NCBI GenBank assembly: GCA_963575745.1
Contig: CAUYUJ010017981.1
Location: forward strand, 153,545 to 217,544
Length of the DNA stretch: 64,000 bases
Direction: 5' to 3'
Source of the DNA: Prorocentrum cordatum
Lineage: Eukaryota > Sar > Dinophyceae > Prorocentrales > Prorocentraceae
The notes beneath the pieces are model-generated. The model ran no database searches and was not told the origin of the DNA. It worked only from the letters and a program-made list of their open reading frames with translations. Both the position numbers and the translations under genes were made by a program. Below, in pieces: positions 19,943 to 29,284 of this stretch (positions are counted from its first letter, which is position 1; each line of letters opens with the position of its first letter).

Positions 19943-21895
19943 TCACCAACGGAGCTTGCCACCGATGCCGTACTTCACAAGCAGAGACTCGTAGTAGGGC
20001 TTCAGCGCCTTCACATCAGGGACAGCATCGCCCTTGGAGTACAGATCGAACTTGTTGAACTCCCTCACCCACCGAAGGGTCTCTTTGTCCTCCGCGACCT
20101 CAAAATGCGTGTACGCGCGTTTGTCATGCCATGGGTAGCACGAGTGGAGCCGGATCATGTTGAGGCCCTCCTCTGGAATGGTGCAGCCGTTGTACTTGAG
20201 CATCTGGTACATGTACTCGTCGTGGCCCCAGGAGAACATGAGGCTGGAGATGCCGCACCCTGGCTGATACATGCCATGCTTCGTGCCGTAGACTGGGTGT
20301 TCGTAGTCCGGGTTCTGCTTGAAGGACTCTGGGAACACGATGGCGTCCATGGCGGGTGCGCAGCCCACCGGGAAGGTGTCGCCGACAACGGCCCACTGCT
20401 CCAGCATCCAATCACCGGCGAACTTTGGCAGCGCCATCACCTTCCCGAGGTCGTGCAGCAAGCCCACCAGGTGGAACCAGTCGTGCTCGGGCCACTGGGC
20501 ACGGATGCGCTCTGCCGTCTGGAAGTCGTGGATGCTGTTCGGGAGGTCCACGTCGGGGTCGGAGTCATCGATAAGGTCGTCCAACATCTCAATGATCTCC
20601 ATGACGGTGAACTCGCCCTTCTCAAACTTCAGCCACCGCTCGCGCTGCTGGAGGCCAAAATCCACTGTCTGCTTGGTGTGCATAGTATTGTACGTCCTGG
20701 CAACTTCGTCCTGCCGGCACGAATCCTCATAGTTGCGGAACGTGTCTCCGAACATGTTCTTGCCCTCGTCCACGCAAACGCTGAGATTGGAATCACACGT
20801 GCTCCGGGTCTCAGAATCAGCATCCTTATTGCTCTTGTCCAGGTCGGCGAGTAGGCCATCCATGTCCTTCAAGTCCACCGAGCGGCCAAGCTTCCACGAC
20901 AACTCTGCGGCAATCGTGGTACGCACGATGCTTGGATGCCGCGACAGCGCTTCCTGCTCGAGGCGGTGGTGCTCGCTGCTGCGTCCAGCGCGCACCATCG
21001 TGATGAACTCGTTGAGCTCGGTGGTGTATGCCTCTTTGTAGCGCTGCGGGAAGCTCCACTGTGCGCAGGGCATAAGGTGGCCCTCCGACGTAGCCAACTC
21101 CACAGTGCTGGTAAGCTCGTTCTTTGCCGTCAACATTCCCTTGCCGCCGAATGCCTCGATGCGCTGGTCGTAGCCGTACGTAGCGTCGCGACAAGTGTCC
21201 ACCATGGCCATGAGGCCGCTAGGGTACTTCAGCATCACAGCAACAGTGTCGATGTCGCCCATCTTCTCGATCTCGCTGTTGTACGCGTGTCCCACGGACA
21301 TCACCGACTCTGGCTCCTGACCCCCGCTTAGCCAATTGAGCATGTCGAAATCGTGGATCAACATGTCGTGGAAGATGCCTCCACTGGTGCGCAAGTACTC
21401 CATGGGCGGCACAGGGTTGTCCCGGCTGCAGCACTTAATAACCTTGAGCTCGCCAACGGAACCATCATCCACGTGCTTCTTGAGCGTACGGAAGTTCTTG
21501 TCACAGCGCCTCTGGTAGCCGCAGTACAGCGGCAAATTCTTGCTGGTTGCCAGCTTCACGGCCTCCTCGACCTCCTTCAGCTCGTGCGAGATGGGCTTCT
21601 CCGTGAGCACGGACTTGTCGGCGCTCAGCGACTGCATGATGAAGGGGAAGTGAGTGTCCGTCGTCGACGCTATGATCACTACCTGCACGTCAGGGTCCGC
21701 GAGGGCTGGCGCAAGGGAGCCCGCCCAGCTGCAGCCCTTCTCTGCGGCGACGCTCTTGGCCCGGGACTCGTTCACGTCGACAACCCATTTGAGCTGAGCC
21801 TGCTCGGGGATGCCGGCGATGGAGGTCATGTGGAAGTGGCCTGCGCGTCCGAGTCCAACGATCGCCACGCCGATGCGTCCGTTCGTCTTCGCCAT
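19943..21895 (-). CDS. Fusion of inositol 2-dehydrogenase-like (Gfo/Idh/MocA) and myo-inositol oxygenase (MIOX)
   Basis: 650 residues, uninterrupted, ATG at 21895, TGA at 19943-19945. Residues 1-~345 are an NAD(P)-dependent Gfo/Idh/MocA oxidoreductase: Rossmann loop GLGRAG (14-19), EKP with Lys100, and SGGIFHDMLIHDFD with Asp177 and His181 at the usual catalytic positions. Residues ~380-650 are MIOX: the six di-iron ligands are present as His456, His481-Asp482 (HDLGK), His558 (WGHDE), His584 and Asp617, with spacings (25, 1, 76, 26, 33) very close to animal MIOX, and the protein ends in LRW as MIOX proteins end in a Trp. Known chemistry: the first family oxidises inositol to inosose; MIOX cleaves myo-inositol with O2 to D-glucuronate. 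I infer inositol catabolism in the cytosol. No signal peptide. An in-frame TTG 34 codons upstream is not needed. No introns; an SL relic lies 92 bp upstream. A sugar substrate other than inositol for the N-terminal half is possible. Confidence 0.92.
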   Translation of the reverse strand: MAKTNGRIGVAIVGLGRAGHFHMTSIAGIPEQAQLKWVVDVNESRAKSVAAEKGCSWAGSLAPALADPDVQVVIIASTTDTHFPFIMQSLSADKSVLTEKPISHELKEVEEAVKLATSKNLPLYCGYQRRCDKNFRTLKKHVDDGSVGELKVIKCCSRDNPVPPMEYLRTSGGIFHDMLIHDFDMLNWLSGGQEPESVMSVGHAYNSEIEKMGDIDTVAVMLKYPSGLMAMVDTCRDATYGYDQRIEAFGGKGMLTAKNELTSTVELATSEGHLMPCAQWSFPQRYKEAYTTELNEFITMVRAGRSSEHHRLEQEALSRHPSIVRTTIAAELSWKLGRSVDLKDMDGLLADLDKSNKDADSETRSTCDSNLSVCVDEGKNMFGDTFRNYEDSCRQDEVARTYNTMHTKQTVDFGLQQRERWLKFEKGEFTVMEIIEMLDDLIDDSDPDVDLPNSIHDFQTAERIRAQWPEHDWFHLVGLLHDLGKVMALPKFAGDWMLEQWAVVGDTFPVGCAPAMDAIVFPESFKQNPDYEHPVYGTKHGMYQPGCGISSLMFSWGHDEYMYQMLKYNGCTIPEEGLNMIRLHSCYPWHDKRAYTHFEVAEDKETLRWVREFNKFDLYSKGDAVPDVKALKPYYESLLVKYGIGGKLRW

Positions 21896-21987
21896 GGCGC
21901 CTGTGCTGGTGCCGAGCGGGCTGTGCGAGGAGCGCGGGGAGGAAGCGCGGGCGCCGCTCCAGACGACGCTTGCCCTGAAAGCAAAAG

Positions 21988-22009
21988 CTTGAGCCAAAAT
22001 GGCTACGGA
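21988..22009 (-). other. Relic of the dinoflagellate spliced leader upstream of the fusion gene
   Basis: On the minus strand this reads T then CCGTAGCCATTTTGGCTC then AAG, a complete match to the known 22-nt SL (first base variable). SL is normally added to mRNA by trans-splicing and is not encoded next to genes; finding it here indicates that a processed mRNA was reverse-transcribed and re-inserted. The ATG follows about 92 bp downstream. Confidence 0.93.
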
Positions 22010-22400
22010 AATCTTAAGAATAGTTTATGTTGACCACTGCACGTCTCGATTAAAGTGCTCCTCCCGGGGTTCGACCCTGTCTTAACCAGGGAAGGTCTTG
22101 GGGCTCAGATTGGGCCCCTGGCCCCCGACTTCTAACAACAACGGTTTCCGCCTGATGGTTCCTCACCATGTACTTTGAAATCGCGCTCTCGCGCGAGACT
22201 CAATCACAACTCATGCAAGAATCACGCTCTCGCACGGGATTCCCTCACAATTGATTGAGACGCCGCATCCTCGATACTCAGCAATCGTCCACAATGTATT
22301 GGGGAATCGCGCTATCGCTCGAGACTTCCTCGCGTTTCATGCAGGACGCACACTTCAGCGACCCGCCTGCTCGACCTGGCCGCATGGGCCCGCGCCTTCC
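22010..22400. other. Intergenic with AATCGCGCTCTCGCGCGAGA-like repeats
   Basis: Three related words near 22180, 22221 and 22304 (AATCGCGCTCTCGCGCGAGAC, AATCACGCTCTCGCACGGGA, AATCGCGCTATCGCTCGAGA). A GGTTCGACCC word at 22070 resembles a pol III B box, but no tRNA cloverleaf or A box was found. Confidence 0.5.
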
Positions 22401-22409
22401 CGACCCGCC

Positions 22410-22715
22410 CGTTAGGGTATGCCCGCCCGATCTGCCCGTCTGGTTCTGCCACATGTTTTCTGCTCCTAGCCCCCCCTCCTGCTAATTTCTCTCGTGCTCC
22501 ATCCTTGTCCATCCCCCTTCCATCCGTCCCTTCTTCCCATGATTGAGGGCCTGCGCGAGTTGCACGTGGCAGGTAAGGAAGATATACCCCCGAGGCGGTA
22601 CGATCAAAGACGAAGAGGGTGGGTACAGAGGGTTTGGGATATACGTGGTGAACGGCACGCAGGCAAATAGGAGCGAACACTCTTGAAATGAATGTTGCTG
22701 TTGCATTGTTTGATG
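22410..22715 (+). repeat. Dispersed repeat family B, copy 2
   Basis: Homologous to 9255-9520, same orientation; see that entry for shared words. Confidence 0.7.
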
Positions 22716-22726
22716 TTTGCTGTCGT

Positions 22727-22890
22727 CGTCCCACCCGCGACCCGGCCCGCGACCCATCCACGACCCACCCACGACCCACCCGCGACCCACCCGCGACCCA
22801 CCTGCGACCCACCCCGCAACCCACCCGCGACCCACCCGCGACCCACCTGTGACCCACCCGCGACCCACCCACATTGCTTTCACGAACAAA
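22727..22890 (+). repeat. (CGCGACCCAC)n minisatellite, copy 1
   Basis: About 15 units of roughly 10 bp, preceded by GTCGTCGTCCCAC and followed by CACCCACATTGCTTTCACGA; the same bracketing words surround 23143-23280. Confidence 0.85.
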
Positions 22891-23142
22891 GTAAAGGGGC
22901 CGAACGGTCATTCACGGGCGCGTGGCTGAAGTGAGGTCCCGCGGTGAGGATTTTGTTGTTGTTACGTTGTTTGTTGTTTGGTTAGGGCGCCCACGAAGGC
23001 CGTACGCGCCTACCCACGTACATGAATGCAGCCCGCCAATCCTCGAGACTGGCCGCGTGATACGAACGTTCGCGCAATGCGTACTCTCGAAACTACCGTG
23101 AACTTATGTACGTGTACGTCCTTCTTTCTCTCCTGATTGTTG

Positions 23143-23280
23143 TCGTCGTCCCACTCGCGACCCAGCCCGCGTCCCACCCGCGACCCGGCCCGCGACCCAC
23201 CCGCGACCCAATCGCGACCCTCCCGCGACTCACCCGCGACCCACCAGGCGACCCACCCACATTGCTTTCACGAGTAAATC
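23143..23280 (+). repeat. (CGCGACCCAC)n minisatellite, copy 2
   Basis: Shorter and more diverged array with the same left (GTCGTCGTCCCAC) and right (ACCCACATTGCTTTCACGA) flanks as copy 1, which suggests the cassette was duplicated as a unit. Confidence 0.85.
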
Positions 23281-24127
23281 GACGCCGGCGGCGGGCTCGT
23301 TGTATGATGTTTAAAGCTTAGGCGCCTGCGACGGGCATCCTGGGAGCCTCGCAGACTGCCGACGTCCCCACCACCCCCTCACTCTTATCCGCAACGGCGG
23401 GGTGCTACGAGTGTCGCTGCTCGACGCTTCCAGCGCCACTGCGCCCGAAAGCTTCCTGGGCAACAGAGACGACCCTCTCCGAATGGAACCTCGGATGGCG
23501 GGGAGGCTGCCCGTCGGCCCGACGGACGACATTCGCAGGGCAAGCGGCCGCGAGCTTGGACCGCGTACGGAGGTGGCGGGGGTCGCATGGCGCTTCGAAG
23601 GGTCTATCTGGGGTCGCGAGGGAGCAGCTCATGGCATGCACGGGTCCGAGCTCCTGAACCGTGTGGTCATGTGAGGGATGCGACATGAGAACGAGATGAA
23701 GGTCGATCGACGGACTTGTCAACCAGATGGCAGGACGAGGCTCTGGGCAACGACTTGCTGGGAAAACGTAGTCGAGTGAAGAATATACTCGTCCACGGTG
23801 GTTCCAGCTATCACGTTTCTGTCCTGAGCGCCAAGCGATGTACCGCAAAGCGATATCACGCGTAACGGATCTGGCATGCCACATTTTTCTTTGTCCTTGA
23901 ATGCCAGGACGGCCCGAGTTATCGGCTCACCTTCTTTTGCCTCATGGCCCCAAGGGGACCTCCATGACGGAGTCCCCAGGAGGGAGGACAGAAGATAGGG
24001 CCTGGCGGCCTCCCCCCTGGCATAGTCGCTGCACGTTTTACGTATCTACATCCCGGCCAAAAACTGCGCGAGCAGTCCCGGCGACTGGCCACTCGCCTGT
24101 CTCTCCGGCGCCCGCGGGCCGGGCCGC
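23281..24127. other. Intergenic, no recognisable gene
   Basis: Unique sequence downstream of the minus-strand PLP gene. Open frames (23405-23884 minus, 23402-23674 plus) overlap and lack motifs. Confidence 0.4.
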
Positions 24128-26962
24128 CTAGCGGCTGCGCAGGGCACGCCTCAGTGCAGCCAGCCTCCTAGAAAGCACTGTCACTAGCGACAGCAGCAGC
24201 CAACACAAGCTGCCCCTGCAAGCAAGCTGCCAAACAGGGTCGGGTCGCTTCAGGGTGCACACAGTCCCGCTGTCGAGCTGGGCGGTAACGTATCGGCGAA
24301 TGATTTGACCAGCCAGCTTGCGGCCGAAGCCCTCCGTACGCAGCAGCTGGAACAAGAACGGGTCTGGGTTGCCTGCGGCCAAGAATGCGAGGAGTGAGTT
24401 CTCTCGCAGAAACCTCCTGGACAACTTCGCGGCGGTTGTTCCCTGGACAGCCTGGTGGGTCGGGACGAGATCCTCTGTGAAAGCTGCCAGAGCCGACTTG
24501 CCGCCCTTCACGGGGCGCAAATGGTGGGGCAACAGAGAAAGCTGCCAACCGGTTTGGCACGCGGTCGGGTCGCCAGGACGGGCGAGGTAGATTGGCGCCG
24601 TGCTGTATCCCTTCTTCTTCATCCGTGGGGCCACTGCTCCGCTCGGATCATCCACCGCGATGACGGTGGAGCCCGGCATCCTGTTGTGCGCGTGGAGGAC
24701 CTTCATGCCACCAGCCTCGATCGTGCTTACAGCATCCGCGATGCTCTTTCCGAGCTCCCGGTACAGCTTGACGTAGCCCTGCTTGCCCATGAGCTTCATG
24801 TCCGCCAAACCGCGCACCAAGTCCGCTGCCCCAGGTCGGGCACCGACCCGTCTGCCGCCCCGTAGGGAGGACAAGATCCCGTGGGTGCCCACGATCGTCG
24901 AAAGGCCCTTGTCGGTGCCCAAATGCTTGTGAGCGTCCTGCGTGACGATGACAGGAGTGATGCAGCCTTCCGCGAGGTCGAGCAGGCGCATGCTCCGGGA
25001 GCCACCCTCGCCGTCGTTGTGGATGAGCACACTGAAAGCCAGGCAGCTGTCGTTGATCACGACGACGGGCACGCCCTCCTTGGCTGCACGGCCCTTGTTC
25101 TCAGACTCCACTACGGCCAAGATCTCTGCAAGCGGATCGCTGATACCGTCGGTGTAGCTGAGCGACTGCGTGTACACAGCGGTGACGCATGGATCTGATA
25201 TGTGGTCCCGAAGTTTGTCGACGCAGATTGCGCCATCCACGTCCAGCCTGATCAACTCAAACCCGAACCTCCGTGCGGCCCTTTCCACTGCCAGGTGCGG
25301 ATTGCCAGTCAGCACCCGCAAGCGCGGACCTGGGCGGCTGCAAGCCTCGTCCCTGGCCATAACAGCCTCAAAGGCGCAGTTGATGCTGCGGGTGCCCCCG
25401 CCAGTGGTCATGCCCTCGGCCTCGACGCCGCGGCCCCCGATGAACTCCTGCTGAAAGCTGATGAACTCACCCTCCAGCTCCTGCCTTGAATCCGAGATCC
25501 CAGGTCCGCTCAAGTCCACTTGAGCTTCCATCTTGGCCTTGGCCCACTGGAGCACCTCCTCTACCGGGATGCCCTTATCCACCGACACCGCTGGAGCGGC
25601 CAAACGGATCGGCTGCCAATCGTACTGGCTCCTGTCCGGCATTGGCGCTCCGCGCGCGATGTTCGCGACTGCGGCCCACCCGAGCAGGAACGTGCAGAAG
25701 TCAAGCATGAGCGGCCGGCCATTGCAGCTGCCCCCCTCGTTCGGTGACATGTAGACAGTCTGCCACTCGCACGGCACATCCATGTGCAAGTCCCGCAGCG
25801 TGGTGTCGCGGTACAGCGTGTAGCCACAGTTGAGCAAGCCCTCCTCGATGCTGACGCTGCGGACCCCTCGCGGAAGCTCGAGGTGCACCGGGGACGCGTT
25901 CTCAGTGAAGATCCTGCGCAGCTGCGCGTCGGTGACGTGGACGTGGAGGCCAGCGGCGTGCCGCTCCGCCCACGCTGCGGCCTCTCCCAGCGACGCGCTA
26001 CCCAGGCAGGCCATCACTGCGACTGGGCGCCTGTCCCGCGGCTTCTTCTCCAGCATGGCCAGCCCGCCCTCCTCCATCTCGGCGAGTTCGAGACCTAGGC
26101 GCTTAGCGCAATGGCGGATGTCTGGCAGCGACTCTCCGGCGTCGCCGACAAGGAGCACGGTCTGGTCGGCCCTTCCCCGCCGCTCTTGGCGGTAGGAATA
26201 CAAGAGCAGGGACAGCGCCTCGTTGCCGTCGGACGCGAAGGAAGCGAACGGCAAGCCAAAAATGTGTTTCGGGAAATTCAGCAGGTTGCCAATGATTGCT
26301 GCGTCCACCACGCTGGGGTGCAGCGGGTTCCTATTCCTCAGCTTGGTGTTGCAGAAGACAAGCTCGAGAATCGCAAGGGCCCTCTTCTGGTCGGCCTCGG
26401 AGAGGGATCTGAGCGTGTCGCTTGTCCTGATCTCGTGCATGAGGAGATCCCCGTTGATTTGATGGAACGTGTCAGAGACGCCGTAGATGTTGCCGCTCTG
26501 CACCACCGGCTCTTCGGCGCCATCCATGCCGAGCAACTCGTCGATGAAAGCCTTCACCTCCTGGTAGGAGCAGCCCCTCTCGGAGAAGTGGAGCAGGCTG
26601 CGCATCTCCGCGTGTGTCAGCACCTCAGGGTTGACCGCGCGCTCGCAAAGGGCCTTCAGGGCGTCCCCGAACAGCGAGCTCGTGGCGGGCACGCTGCCGC
26701 GGCCAGGCCGCACGAGCGCGTGCATGGTCCCTGTGGCGCGAAGCGCTCCCGAGCTTGGCGGCAGGCGGGCGCTCTGGGTCAAAATCGCCCCCCAGCCTGA
26801 GAAACTCAAGCCGAATGGCAACGGCATCCCAAACGTCGGGCTTTGGGGGGGAGGAGGGCGGACGAGAAGAGGGAGAACGAAAGCCAAGGCAATGGCGAAG
26901 ACGGGAAGAAGATGAGGGCGAGAGCGACAGCGAGAGTGTGGATCTGAGTACGGCAGGTTCAT
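24128..26962 (-). CDS. Tandem PLP-dependent lyase/decarboxylase-like protein (sphingosine-1-phosphate lyase-like)
   Basis: 944 residues from ATG at 26962 to TAG at 24128-24130, no interruption; a shorter start at ATG 26725 (865 residues) is possible. The C-terminal two thirds matches fold-type I PLP enzymes: TTGGGTRSINCAFEAV (phosphate-binding loop), HLAVERAARRFGFEL, SDPLAEILAV, VVINDSC, then TQDAHKHLGTDKG with the PLP Lys at residue 679 (codon 24926-24928), GARPG, and GKQGYVKLYRELGK. The overall order resembles sphingosine-1-phosphate lyase. Residues ~190-470 look like a second, degenerate copy: FASDGNEALSLLLYSYRQ (loop) and SPNEGGSCNGRPLMLDF, but the HK position reads IEEGLLNCGYTLYRD, so the Lys is lost. 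Hydrophobic segments near the N terminus (LLPVFAIALAFVLPLLV) and C terminus (LCWLLLSLVTVL) suggest membrane anchoring, as in S1P lyase. Glutamate or aromatic amino-acid decarboxylases are alternatives. Confidence 0.8.
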   Translation of the reverse strand: MNLPYSDPHSRCRSRPHLLPVFAIALAFVLPLLVRPPPPQSPTFGMPLPFGLSFSGWGAILTQSARLPPSSGALRATGTMHALVRPGRGSVPATSSLFGDALKALCERAVNPEVLTHAEMRSLLHFSERGCSYQEVKAFIDELLGMDGAEEPVVQSGNIYGVSDTFHQINGDLLMHEIRTSDTLRSLSEADQKRALAILELVFCNTKLRNRNPLHPSVVDAAIIGNLLNFPKHIFGLPFASFASDGNEALSLLLYSYRQERRGRADQTVLLVGDAGESLPDIRHCAKRLGLELAEMEEGGLAMLEKKPRDRRPVAVMACLGSASLGEAAAWAERHAAGLHVHVTDAQLRRIFTENASPVHLELPRGVRSVSIEEGLLNCGYTLYRDTTLRDLHMDVPCEWQTVYMSPNEGGSCNGRPLMLDFCTFLLGWAAVANIARGAPMPDRSQYDWQPIRLAAPAVSVDKGIPVEEVLQWAKAKMEAQVDLSGPGISDSRQELEGEFISFQQEFIGGRGVEAEGMTTGGGTRSINCAFEAVMARDEACSRPGPRLRVLTGNPHLAVERAARRFGFELIRLDVDGAICVDKLRDHISDPCVTAVYTQSLSYTDGISDPLAEILAVVESENKGRAAKEGVPVVVINDSCLAFSVLIHNDGEGGSRSMRLLDLAEGCITPVIVTQDAHKHLGTDKGLSTIVGTHGILSSLRGGRRVGARPGAADLVRGLADMKLMGKQGYVKLYRELGKSIADAVSTIEAGGMKVLHAHNRMPGSTVIAVDDPSGAVAPRMKKKGYSTAPIYLARPGDPTACQTGWQLSLLPHHLRPVKGGKSALAAFTEDLVPTHQAVQGTTAAKLSRRFLRENSLLAFLAAGNPDPFLFQLLRTEGFGRKLAGQIIRRYVTAQLDSGTVCTLKRPDPVWQLACRGSLCWLLLSLVTVLSRRLAALRRALRSR
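26805..26824 (-). other. Possible degenerate spliced-leader relic inside the 5' part of the PLP gene
   Basis: Minus-strand CCGTTGCCATTCGGCTTGAG aligns to the SL core with four substitutions and one missing base. If real, the ancestral mRNA began here and the ATG at 26725 is the original start. It is in the open frame, so chance similarity is possible. Confidence 0.3.
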
Positions 26963-27364
26963 ATCGTGACGACCTGCGCGTTGGTTTCTGACACCGCGAG
27001 GATCGCTCAATCTTAAACGATCGGCGGCTTCCCGATCACCCGCTCATTCCAGGGTTTCCGATCTGGGCCACTGCCTCCGCGGCTGGGGTCTCCGCCGCGT
27101 CGGCACGACTCGAACCTACCGTGGGCATCGGGTCGAACACACGCGGATGAGGATGCGGATGAAGATGGTAACGAGAATCCGCCGACCCCCGCCTGCCCAG
27201 AGTGCAGAGACGCGTGAGAGGATTGGCTGTCCCCTCCTCCCTTCTCCCTCCCCTGTGGCCCAAAATCGCATGAGAGAGGGGGGGGGGCCGGCGAGGGGGA
27301 CCGAGCGAGCTCCTCAACGGCACCCGGGACCTCAGGAACCCCCAAATCCAACCTCCGACGTCTC
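26963..27364. other. Upstream region of the PLP gene
   Basis: No promoter motif recognised (dinoflagellates generally lack a canonical TATA box). G-rich run at 27279-27288. Confidence 0.35.
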
Positions 27365-27880
27365 CAAGATGCTCAAGAAGGGAATCAATGGCTTGCATAG
27401 CACTCAAGATGGCCTCAAGACGGCCCCAAAGGCATCCAAGACGGCCCAAGGAAGGCTCGATGCCGAAGAAAGCCCCAAAAGGCAAACAACTATTCTCCCA
27501 ATCCCGCAAGGAAATCTACAAGTCTAGCATACTCGCCTTTCCGTCTTACCAACGTCCACGCTGGCCTAAAGGTCCCCCATATCGCACCCAAACAGCATAG
27601 GAACCCAAAGAACGCCCCAAGATGGCCACAATAGGGCCCCAGGAGGGGCCCGGCAGGGGCAAGTCGAACTGACACTTCGAAGTCTCCGCCGAGGCCCCCA
27701 AACCCCTTACAGAATCCCCCGCTTTCCCGAACCGCCAGGAGGCCCCCGAGCAGCCCCCGAGAGGCCCCAAAAGACATCCAAAAGGCCCCAAGGCCCCACC
27801 TAACGGCTCCGAAAAACCTGCCTCCCCGAGGCTGCCCAGAGGCGTCCGAACAGACCCCAACAGCCACCCCAGAGACCTCA
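27365..27880 (+). repeat. CCAAGA-type degenerate repeat
   Basis: CCAAGATGGC, CCCCAAAGGC and GAGGCCCCnAAAG words at about 15-bp spacing, broken by a unique stretch around 27490-27600. Confidence 0.7.
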
Positions 27881-27928
27881 GACCCACAACCTAAGCACGC
27901 TGGACGGTTGGACCGAAGGCCACGATAT

Positions 27929-27942
27929 CATATATATATATA

Positions 27943-27985
<43 letters not shown>
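27929..27985. repeat. (TA)n microsatellite
   Basis: Nearly uninterrupted TA run with one TTCA break, an AT island in otherwise GC-rich DNA. Confidence 0.95.
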
Positions 27986-27988
<3 letters not shown>

Positions 27989-28035
27989 CCCGTAGACGTG
28001 TATATGTGTATATACACATATATACACTATAACCA

Positions 28036-28052
28036 CGCGCGCTTCGCGCGCG
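28036..28052. other. Perfect hairpin CGCGCGC-TTC-GCGCGCG
   Basis: Seven GC pairs closing on TTC, next to the (TA)n tract. Confidence 0.7.
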
Positions 28053-29232
28053 CTTGGGTTCCAGGGCAGGCCGAGCCAGCCTCACAAGTTCGGGTGATAA
28101 TGACATCATCCTGCAAGGATCACCATACGGGAGCGTACTGCCAGATGGACGCTTCAGGAGTCGCTGAATAAGCAGGCCCTAAGGGATCCTGCTGCTCTGA
28201 GCAGGTACACCGAGCAACATCCCGAAGATAACAGTTGGGAGGCATCGGGAGGCTCGTGGCCTGTGGACCGTCTTCAACGGTCTTGAAGATCTCCTGGGCG
28301 TCTCGAAGGCCCCTCGAACTGCCTCGGAGGTGTTTGGGAGGTCCATTGGTAACCGTGGGTGCCAATGATATTGGGCAACTCGAACCATCTAAGGGCTGCC
28401 AAGGTCAGTCGAAGCCGTAGCGGGCGCGGCTTTGGGGATCCCTGAGGCCGTGCTGTGCCTCGCTGGGATGCGTCAAGATGGTGCACGATACACGGTACCA
28501 GACAGATGACGCGGCTCACCCTTCTATTGGAGGCGACGTCCAGCACGACTTCGCGCCATAGGTATGCGTGCAGGGCGATTCCCCAGATGGTTTCTGGAAA
28601 GCGCCCAGGAAGGCTCCAGGAAGGCGCGAAAGACAGCCACGCGGACGACCCAGGGTAGCCTGAGGGGGGATGCCCGAGAGCCTCTAACAGCCTGGCAGAA
28701 CCATGCTGGGAGTCTCCTTAGATGCCTTCGGGGGGCGTTCTTGGAGGGATCTTGGGGGTTTCTCGGGGGTGGGGTCTCTTGAATTACTGTTGGGGGCCTC
28801 CTGGTGGCCTGCTGCGACTCCTTGGGCGCGCCTCGGGGGCCTGGGCTCGAAAAGTCGGATGGGGTCGACCTTAAAGAAAGGGATCTGAGGGATTTCCCTT
28901 TTTTGTCTTGCTGGGTTTCCTTCCACATAGTGGAGCAGGATGCTGGGCGAGAGCGGCGGAGGAAGGGAAAGAGTAAAGGCGAAATGAGGATGAGGCATGG
29001 AGGGGAGGAGACGGAAGGCTTCGCACGGCGTTTGCATAAGCAACCCTCTGACTTGCTTCATCATGGGGCCGGGATCGCGTATCCATTTCGATTCAGTCAC
29101 GCACAGCCATGCTCAGGTCGCTGAAAGTCTCTTGCGGCTAAACGTTCAGAGTGGAAATGTCCATGCAACTATTATTAGATGCACACATGGGGAGCTCCAC
29201 GCAATGAATAATTTGTTCTTAAACGACTCCCC

Positions 29233-29249
29233 CTGGGGCTTCGCCCCAG
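29233..29249. other. Perfect hairpin CTGGGGC-TTC-GCCCCAG
   Basis: Seven-pair stem closing on TTC. Confidence 0.7.
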
Positions 29250-29284
29250 CGCGCCAAGCACCCGGAAATTGCAACGTCTGTTGG

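Larger units (their letters stand above)
27990..29284. other. No gene recognised; two TTC-loop hairpins
   Basis: Short unrelated open frames only. Contains the hairpins at 28036-28052 and 29233-29249 and, near 28724-28820, G-rich words (TCTTGGGGG, GGGGGCCTCCTGG) that could be decayed CCAAGA repeat in reverse orientation. Confidence 0.4.

Noticed and set aside
22060-22082. tRNA or SINE B box (GGTTCGACCC)
   Set aside because: No A box at a suitable distance and no cloverleaf; one 10-bp word is not enough.
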